A DNA stretch of 64,000 nt, from the NCBI GenBank assembly GCA_015146655.1, contig VKHL01000040.1, forward strand, positions 62,001-126,000, given 5' to 3'. Source of the stretch: Ochromonas danica. Lineage: Eukaryota; Sar; Chrysophyceae; Chromulinales; Chromulinaceae. This document shows positions 57,200 through 64,000 of the stretch, piece after piece; position 1 is the first letter of the stretch, and every line of letters starts with the position of its first letter. The notes beneath the pieces are model-generated. The model did not search any database, was not told the DNA's origin, and was given only the letters and a program-made list of their open reading frames with translations. Made by a program: the position numbers and the translations under genes.

Positions 57200-58283
57200 A
57201 TGGAAGCTAATCAAGTCAAATATCCCAAGACGGTCTCTGTGGACTTCCGCAAGCTTGAGGTGCAAATAGTTCTTTCCTCTCTTGCCTGCTACTGGCTAAC
57301 CTCGTGTCCTCTCTTTTCTCTCTTCATGCGTGTTGAACTGTCTCTCTCACTTGATGTCGACGAGTAGAAAGCTTCGCTGATGAAGATCCTGCGCTACTAC
57401 AAAGGTGACTTCGCTCTGTCTGCTCTGTCCCCCGCCACCAGTGATTGATCAATGCATGGTTGCTTTAGTTGAACCGAAAGTCGATGCCACCCAGGCAGAG
57501 CTTGCTGCCGCTGCTGCTCGGTAAGCTGTTGTCGTTCTCCAATTTCTTGGCAGTGCGTGTGTTTAACAATGACACTCCACTTGTTGTAGTGCCTTTGAAG
57601 CCACTGTCCTAAGCGAAGACAACGTGGTGGACAAGTTCATCGAGAAGCATGGTGGACCTTCTGCTGCGGCGAACACTCAATCGAAAAAGCGCACTCACAG
57701 CGTACGAGAACTGCTGGATCGCGAGCCTGCCTGCATTGGAGAACAAGTGGCTGCCAAGGTGTCTAAGAGCAACGAAGATGGCTCGTGGATTCTGGGAAAT
57801 GTCTTGGATTATGACCCTCGTAATCAAGTGTACGCTATTCAGGATGAAGACGATGTCAATCGTGTGGTACAATTGCATGCACAAGATGTGCGCCGTCTGG
57901 AAGACACGGCGGCAGCTCTGCGCAGAGGTGAGTGACTCAAATCACTGTCTTGTCCTCTGTTTGGGACTTACCAATGAGGTTGAGTAGGCGATGACGTTCT
58001 TGCTGTTTTCCCGGAGACCACGTCTTTCTATCGCGCCGTAGTGGCCAAGAACCCTCGCCCTCCACACAACAGTATGGATTCCTTGCTCTTTGGTTTTAGT
58101 AGTGCCATTGTAAACGACACTTTTTCTTTTGTAGGTAATGCTATGTGGGAGGTTGTGGTTCGATTTGAGGATGACGAGGACGAGACTGGCAAGAATCCTG
58201 CCCGCCGTGTGCCTGCTCGGTTTGTATTGCGGAGAAGTGTGATGGAGAGTTATGAAGAAGATGATGATTCTGAAGATGATTAA
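57200..58283 (+). CDS. SGF29: SGF29-like tandem-Tudor subunit of SAGA
   Basis: Six exons, 57200-57259, 57368-57404, 57469-57520, 57600-57928, 57988-58071 and 58135-58283; 236 residues. SGF29 reads H3K4 methylation for the SAGA acetyltransferase complex. The C-terminal tandem Tudor domain is clear: IGEQVAAKVSKSNEDGSWIL, VYAIQDEDDVNRVVQLH, then GDDVLAVFPETTSFYRAVVA and WEVVVRFEDDEDETGKNPAR followed by RVPARFVLRR. These match the family, including the aromatic-cage residues. The N-terminal part is a short helical region. The first three exons (60, 37 and 52 nt) are tiny and were assembled by phase; the Tudor part is firm. The start is at the ATG at 57200 (MEANQVKYPK). Confidence 0.85.
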
Positions 58284-58541
58284 AACGTATTATGACTGTT
58301 CTTACAGACCAGGCTGCGAGAGACAGACGGCAACTGTCACGATATTGTAAATACGATTGTTAGGCCACGTCCCAAACCCACTCAATCCCTTTTCAAACTC
58401 TTCTTTTGCGACTCAAAAGTCACTATTTGCAACGGCCACATCTCCCACGGCTGGTTGAGAATCACAACAACAACAACAACAACAACATACTGGCATAGCA
58501 CAGCAGAGTGACAGTGAGAGTGAGAGATTCAGAACCAAAAG

Positions 58542-59623
58542 ATGGTGAATGTTCGTCGTTGTGAGTTGCTGGGAGGTACCTTCGCCATACTAATACAGTT
58601 CCTTCTTGCCTTTATTAGTGTGGGTACTTTAATTATCAAACGGCAATACGAGCATCCGCGACGAGATTGGATGGTCTGGTTCCTCGATGTGCTCAAACAA
58701 GGCGTAGGGTCAGGTGTGGGACATTTTGCTAATATCTATCTCAGCCAGATCATCGCCTTCACCATATTGGACGCTGACGAGTGTCAGTGGTATTGCTTCA
58801 CCTACATCGTCGACTGCACGGCTGGACTGGTCATCAACATCTTCCTCATCCGAGTCTTCGAGCGTCTCGTTGACTGCTATCCTAATGCCTGCCGTGCTTT
58901 GAAGTTTGGTGACTATGGAGATCCTCCGCAACTGTCTGTCTTCGTGATCCAGCTGGTGATCTGGGTGGCCATGGTGGTGGTGAACAAAGTCATCCTGCTC
59001 TCTCTCATGCTGCACGTACTCGCCCCCATCAACACCTTCCTCACCTATTTCTTCCTTCGTATTCAAGAAGAGCCAGAGTTAGAGTTAGTCTTAGTTATGG
59101 TTCTGGTCCCTGCAGCCATGAATACGCTGTTGTTCTGGGTGACCGACACCTTCCTCAAGAGACATTTCCCAGACCATCCACACATGCCTCTCAAAACACG
59201 GGACTTCGACGAAGACATCATTGAAGTGGTAAGAAGACGCCTATTCTCTTAGTTGTGTTTGTAAGATGTTTTGCTTATCGTAGCTTTTGCATCTCATAGG
59301 AGCCAATTCGCTTGAGACCGTCAAGTCGCCCTTCTTCCTCAGTCTTGTCGACTCATTCAGAGGCACTGCGGTGGCTCTTTCGTTACTCTGGCCTGCAATT
59401 CTTATGGACAAACTTGTTAGGAGCACCTCGATCTTCCACACGTCCTTCACCAGTCAAGGAAAGTCGTGCGAGCAGTCCCTTGAATCATCACGGCGAAGGA
59501 TCATCTGATGGGCGGCGAGGCCAGAGGACGTCCTCCTCAGTGGAAATGTCTCTTCTTCGCCGCTGCAATAGTGGAGACATTCCATTTTGTGACTTGCATC
59601 CCATCCACAGTGATGATGCATAG
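58542..59623 (+). CDS. STIMATE (TMEM110)-family ER membrane protein
   Basis: Two exons, 58542-59228 and 59300-59623 (71-nt phase-0 intron), 336 residues. About four or five transmembrane segments are predicted. The family pattern is visible: CELLGGTFAILIQFLLAF, KRQYEHPRRDWMVWFLDVLK, then QGVGSGVGHFANIYLSQI and QWYCFTYIVDCTAGLVINIF. Human STIMATE sits in the ER at plasma-membrane contacts and promotes STIM1 calcium signalling; yeast has a vacuolar homologue, so the conserved role may be broader. The second exon encodes a Ser/Arg-rich cytosolic tail (LRPSSRPSSSVLS). Reading through the intron instead ends soon after the last helix (VRRRLFS), so two isoforms are possible. Confidence 0.75.
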
Positions 59624-59754
59624 CTGTTGTTGTTCTGTCATGATTATTGTAGATAGTGTTGTCATTCTTCATCCACCACCACTTAATTTTATGTATATAC
59701 ACATTTATCTAGAGCTGCTATGACTTGATTATGATTGTTTGATATCTAATGCGG

Positions 59755-60670
59755 CTAGCGCGGTGCAGGCCTCTTGTTGCTGCTGCTCGCTCCACCGCCA
59801 CTGCCACTGCCATTGCTTTGCTTGGCTGAGGCAGTCTTGGCACTGGCAGTCGTTGTGTTGACATTTGCTTGTGGCGCAGGCTTGGTGGCAGGCTTTGGTA
59901 ACTCTGAGATCTCCTCTGTGATCTCTCTCAGCAGAGAGTCGAAGGTCCAGGGAGTGTCAGTCTCGTAGAGCAAGGAGGAGGGCACGAGGGAGGAGACCAG
60001 CGCAGTGAGGTTGAGGTCCTCCTCCTGGATCGAGATCATCGTGGACAGCTCCTCTTCCAGTTCAGACAGACTGGGAATCTTGCGGTTGACATTCTTCGGA
60101 GCGTGTGCGATGCGCTGGTCCACAGTCACTCCAGCCTCCTCGTCGAGGTCTGGGATCTCCAGCACTTCGCCGTCGGGGTCTTGGAAGTGCTTGTCCTTGT
60201 TGTTCGTGGCCACGGCGGGGGCGGTGAGGGGCTCCTCCTCCTCCATACTCATCATGGACAGCTTCTTGTTCGCAGCGCTGTTGTTGTTGTCCGTGGACAT
60301 CCAGCCTCCTCCTCCTCCACCTGATGACTCCTCGGCACGCACTCGACGACGAGGCTTGGCTGCAGCTTCTCCTCCTCCTCCTCCACCACCACCGTCCGCA
60401 GACATGATGTCCTTGCTATCTGAGGCAGTGGTGACATTGTCATTGTCTGCTTTGCGCTCTCGTCGAGGCCGTCGAGGAGCACCTCCTCCTCCTCCTCCTC
60501 CTCCTCCTCCACCACCAGCTGTCTGTCCCTCGCCGCCCTTTTGATCACTTGAACCTGTTAGTCAACAAATAATTCGTCATCTTAGCAGAGAACAAGCCTA
60601 ATGGAAGCTTACCACCTCCTAATGATTTAGCAGGAGCATCATCGTTATCCAAAGACTTCTTGCTCTCCAT
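59755..60670 (-). CDS. IFT43: IFT43, intraflagellar transport complex A subunit
   Basis: Two exons, 60670-60613 and 60554-59755 (phase 1), 285 residues. IFT43 is a small IFT-A subunit that helps retrograde transport in cilia. The conserved C-terminal part matches the family: EVLEIPDLDEEA, VDQRIAHAPKNVNRKIPSLS, then EEDLNLTALVSSLVPSS and the WxFDxLLxEI motif (DTPWTFDSLLREITEEI). The N-terminal half is disordered with poly-Gly runs and basic patches (APRRPRRERKAD), encoded by GGA/GGT tracts. A start at the internal ATG at 60405 would drop the first exon, but the upstream part is in frame and has good splice sites. It is head-to-head with the coiled-coil gene, 177 bp apart. Confidence 0.82.
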
Positions 60671-60847
60671 TCTTCGACTTAATCTCACTCAATCTATTTC
60701 AAATGAGGGCATTGGAGAAACGCGATTATTCGACCGTTACGCTTGTTTCTGAAGAACGCGAGATGAACAACGCGTTTGGGGTGTTAACTTAAGAGGAATG
60801 GACAAGTAAACTCTGTGCAGTGGGAGGATTTCCAATTGAATCGCAAG

Positions 60848-61934
60848 ATGGGACCCAAGAGAAGAGGATCGTCATCGTCGTCCGCTTCCTCATTGAAATT
60901 GTCTACTCGAAAGAGTCGAAGACTTAGTGATAGCAGCACGACTTCATCAAATGCTGTTAACACGACAACAGAGAGAGAAGATGAAGAAGCGAAAGAAGGA
61001 GAAGGACAAGAGCTGGAGAAACAAGGAGAGGTGAAGACCGTGGCAGCAGAGGGTAAGAGCAGCAAGGAGAGGCCGCGAGGAGGTGCTCTGCCTCCCTCCA
61101 AACACGCCAGCAAACACGTGCTGCAGCTGCTGGACAATCTCATCGACTCAGAAGTGCAGCGCTCCCAGCACAGCGCAGAGGTCAGCAGCCACTCACTCTT
61201 TCACTCTGTCCCTCTATAGACACTGCATCTAACCCTTACCTCCTCCTCCTCCTCCTCCTCCTCACAGTTGAAAAACTGGCTGGGCAAGCTGCGCATCAAA
61301 TTGTTGAGACAAGTCTCGGAGAACTCCCTCACCTTGTTCCAAGACGAAGGTAACAACTCTAACCCTTCTCCTCCCCTCCCCTACCCTACTCTCATCCTGT
61401 CTCACTGTGGCCTTGTTGGTAGATCACGATGTCAACGCTCTGCAGGAGAAGGTTCACTCAGCTGAGAGAGAGATCAGAGAGTTGATGGCTTCCACCAAGG
61501 AGAATGCTCTGCTGAAGCTCAAGGCGAGTGCCAAGTCACCTATTCTTCCCTCCCTCCCGTAAGCCATGCATCATCTCTGAAGGACTCGACCTGTTCACTC
61601 ACTATTGTTGTTGTTGTTGTTGTTGTTGCTGTTGATGCTGTTGCTGTTGTTGTTGCTGTTATTGTTGTTGTTGCTGTTGTTGTTGTCCAGCAAACAAGAG
61701 GTGGACACCGCTGAGATCGAAGCCAAGGCAGAGAGCATATGCACCAAATTCCATGAGATTTCAAGAAAGGTGAGTGATCTGTTGCAAACGTCTGAAGATC
61801 GTGTGCAAGGCTTCGAGAACTCCTTGCAAGCAGCGCAACTCACTCTGCAGACTCTTGGCGCCGTGCCTCAGAGAGCAGAGGCTTCTTCCTCGGCCGTCCA
61901 GACCCTGCAGAACCATCTCAACTCAGCTTTCTAG
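60848..61934 (+). CDS. Coiled-coil protein of unknown function
   Basis: Four exons, 60848-61180, 61268-61349, 61423-61534 and 61691-61934; 256 residues. The N terminus is Ser/Arg-rich (MGPKRRGSSSSSASS), probably disordered and nuclear-like. From ~residue 95 the rest is continuous helix: KHVLQLLDNLIDSEVQRSQ, LKNWLGKLRIKLLRQVSEN, then EKVHSAEREIRELMAST and FENSLQAAQLTLQTL, typical of a long coiled coil. The third intron contains a (GTT)n/(GTTGCT)n microsatellite; its donor (aa|gtcacc) is weak but the only one that keeps frame and gives KASAKNKQEV. I do not recognise the family. Kinetochore, meiotic or ciliary coiled coils are possible but unproven. Confidence 0.6.
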
Positions 61935-62130
61935 CCCATGCCCATGTGCTCCAACTGATCTTCCTCTTCTTCTTCTTTGTTGTTCCTTTCTCCTACTCTG
62001 CAATACTACAAGCAAGTATCTAAGTCATCAATTATCAAACTCTATGTAATGAACTTAAGCTAATTTTATGACATGCAAAGATGCCATAAAGAATCTATCT
62101 TGTAGCAGTAAGTGGGTTGGCTAGCATTCA

Positions 62131-62933
62131 CTAGTGCTTGTTCTTCTTGGTGGTTGGGCCACTACCTGCCTCGACTGCTTCCTCGTGAAGTCGCTTGACA
62201 GTCACTATGGGACTCAACGGCTCATTTGGTAAAAGGTCCGGCTGGACCTCATGAGGAGTGCGAAACTGACGATCTCCCGCGTCGCCAATACCAGGCAGAA
62301 TCATGCCAGTGGGGGAGAGGTCGGGGTCCATGGCGCCGAGGTAGAGATCCACATCGGGGTGGAGCTCCATTAGGCGGTCAACGCCCACCTTCGAACCCAC
62401 GGCACAAACCACAACAATCTTCTTTGCACCCCATTTCTTAAGAATGCTCACCACAGCATGGATGGTGTTGGCCGTGGCAATGCACGGGTCCACCACGAAA
62501 GCAACATCACACTTTTCGTTTTTGGGTAAACGATTGTAATACTGGATAGGTAACAACGACTCCTTTGCTCGATACATGCCTGGAGAGAAAGAGTTTAAGA
62601 TCACAAAGTCATAAGCAAAGGAAGAAGACGCGTACCGATGTGGTGCACAGTGGCTCTGGGCATGAGGTCCAGCATAGCGTCAGCCATGCACAGTCCAGCG
62701 CGCAGGATGGGCACGATGGCCACATTGTCGGCCAGCTTAGAGCCTTCGAAGTCCACTTCCATGGGAGTACGGATCTTCTCAGTCTGCAGGTTGAGACCTC
62801 GTGTGGCCTCATAGCCCAGGAAGTAAGTCAATTCCTTAAGCACGCGGCGAAAGTCATAGGAATTGGTCGTGATATTACGAAGATGGGTCATCTTGTGAGC
62901 AATTAACGGGTGAGAAGCAACATGGAGAGGCAT
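62131..62933 (-). CDS. upp: Uracil phosphoribosyltransferase (UPRT)
   Basis: Two exons, 62933-62636 and 62579-62131 (56-nt phase-1 intron), 248 residues. It converts uracil and PRPP to UMP in pyrimidine salvage. Family stretches: RNITTNSYDFRRVLKELTYF, VAIVPILRAGLCMADAML, the PRPP-binding loop VVDPCIATANTIHAVV and the uracil-binding end LPGIGDAGDRQFRTP. The catalytic and substrate-binding parts look intact, and the length matches single-domain bacterial-type UPRT plus a short tail. There is no uridine kinase fusion of the plant type and no clear targeting peptide, so it is probably cytosolic. It is head-to-head with the last gene. Confidence 0.92.
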
Positions 62934-63160
62934 GGCGGAAGTAGAAGATTTAGAAAAATGGACAGATCTGATGAGGTTGAATTATAGGAATTCTGTTGAA
63001 AAGATACCGCCGTGCTGGCACTCAGCAGCTAGGAATTGAACTATTGTTACGATGCGTGGGTTACCTCCCCCTCCCACAACGGAAAACTTGTTGGGTTCCC
63101 GCGCAATAACCAATCGCCACCTCCTATGGACCTGCCACCTGATTCAATTCAAGTTTAATC

Positions 63161-64000
63161 ATGGATACTGACACTGAAGATTCTATTCGTTTTGAGATTA
63201 GTGAAATTAAAGCTCTTCCTATTGCTCAAAAGACAGAACACCATTTCAAGCGATTGAACGATCTGGAAGCTGAGATTCGTCGCAGACATCCTGAGCTTCA
63301 AGGTAATTCATCTTTCCATTCCATTTTCTGACAATAGACTTATGAATTTTCTTCTTAAATAATTATTTTGACAGCTGGAGCGAATTGTGGAAATGCTGGT
63401 TTGTGAGCTTTTTGTTTCTGATTTATTTCCAACAGCTTTTCTTCTTTAGTCAGAATTATGGAGTTTGAGCTCTCTTTTGCGAATGCAAGCACCAATTCAA
63501 TGGAAGTTGTCACTCAAGATTCTCTTCATCTGCACAACAACCAAACCCTGGATATCACCGTCAAATCATGCTGCATTGATTTCAGTGACTACGCCAACAA
63601 AAAGGCTGAAGCGTTGGATGTGGCAGGAGTCCATCTTTGATATTAGCTGACGATTCATTATTTCCATTGAGCACCGATCCTGCCATTGAAAACGCGGCAA
63701 AGGAAGTTCAGATCGAGTTGATGAAGCGAACTAGAGATAGATTTGGAGGAAGCTTCCGAATACACCAAAAGAGAGTTTATTGCTCCCCTGCTGATTGCCG
63801 CCGTCTGTGTCTGCAATGTTTCTGAGAAATTGATAATCATGTGCGAGAAGTCGGTGGTGGGAAAGCATGGCCGTGGTCCAATCGACTACACTTTGTTGTT
63901 TGAGCTCATTTTTGTTATCCTGACCGAAGCAAAAACCACCGACCTGCGGGGAGGACTGACTCAAAATATCGTCCAGCAGAGATCCTGTCGTGAGTCCCTT
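63161..64000 (+). CDS. Partial gene at window edge, PD-(D/E)XK/Crinkler-like region, possibly broken
   Basis: The ATG at 63161 opens a charged helical start (MDTDTEDSIRFEISEIKALP). At least two spliceable pieces follow and, near the right edge, a segment with FIAPLLIAAVCVCNVSEKL and GKHGRGPIDYTLLFELIFV followed by ILTEAK, continuing to GGLTQNIVQQ. The ID...TEAK pattern resembles the PD-(D/E)XK nuclease-like domain found beside Crinkler-type proteins of oomycetes and fungi. The reading frame does not run straight through, so the gene may have unseen introns or may be a broken copy with one or more disruptions; I cannot decide from this window, which cuts it. Treat it as an edge fossil or partial gene. 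Confidence 0.35.

Noticed and set aside
59774-60544. Plus-strand Ser/Pro-rich frames opposite IFT43
   Set aside because: Antisense translation of GGA/GGT tracts. The minus strand carries the conserved IFT43 end.
1-64000. tRNA, rRNA and retroelement signals
   Set aside because: I looked for T-loop-like GTTCGAATC boxes, reverse-transcriptase motifs and long terminal repeats and found none that hold up.

Overview
The window is nuclear DNA of a eukaryote, most likely a photosynthetic stramenopile (ochrophyte alga) that builds flagella. The genes have short GT-AG introns, mostly 60-100 nt. One protein (27.4-28.0 kb) starts with a signal peptide followed by an ASAF-type motif, the mark of import into a red-derived secondary plastid. 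IFT43 and a DZIP1-like protein point to cilia, a full-length Dicer to RNA silencing, and short TTAGGG-type repeats to that telomere type. I cannot name genus or species. No tRNA, rRNA, CRISPR array or recognisable retroelement was found. All gene structures were built by hand from frame continuity, splice-site phase and family resemblance, without any database search.

Layout. 0-11 kb: plasma-membrane proton pump, a SNAPC1-like snRNA transcription factor and Dicer. 11-20 kb: an acylated CAMK-type kinase, a trigger-factor-like protein with a signal peptide, an RPA-interacting protein (RPAIN), an exostosin-type glycosyltransferase and a TPX2-like microtubule protein; a striking 111-nt hairpin lies at 14.1-14.2 kb. 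20-25 kb: an 11-exon ankyrin gene in which nine internal exons each encode exactly one ankyrin repeat in phase 0, with evidence of recent unit duplication. 25-34 kb: an unrecognised protein, a plastid DUF1279 protein, an APC-family permease, a twin-CX9C protein and methionine synthase reductase. 34-41 kb: a PWWP/AT-hook/TFIIS-N protein resembling LEDGF, then a C2/DZIP1-like gene and a C2-ended gene separated by a 14-bp satellite that contains the only assembly gap (37637-37646). 41-54 kb: the NEDD8 E1 subunit NAE1, a degenerate GAF/histidine-kinase-like sensor, a second APC permease, a stand-alone glutamate synthase small subunit, an unknown secreted protein and a secreted cPLA2-like lipase. 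54-64 kb: MSH2 (apparently lacking its first domain), SGF29, a STIMATE-family membrane protein, IFT43, a coiled-coil protein, uracil phosphoribosyltransferase and, at the edge, a partial PD-(D/E)XK-like gene.

Functional links are loose: this is a compact, mostly housekeeping chromosome segment with many head-to-head gene pairs. Two genes relate to cilia (the DZIP1-like gene and IFT43), two to methionine/glutamate metabolism, two are paralogous permeases and several act on chromatin or transcription (SNAPC1-like, PWWP protein, SGF29). The most unusual parts are the exon-per-repeat ankyrin gene, the hairpin, the degenerate sensor kinase and the shortened MSH2.
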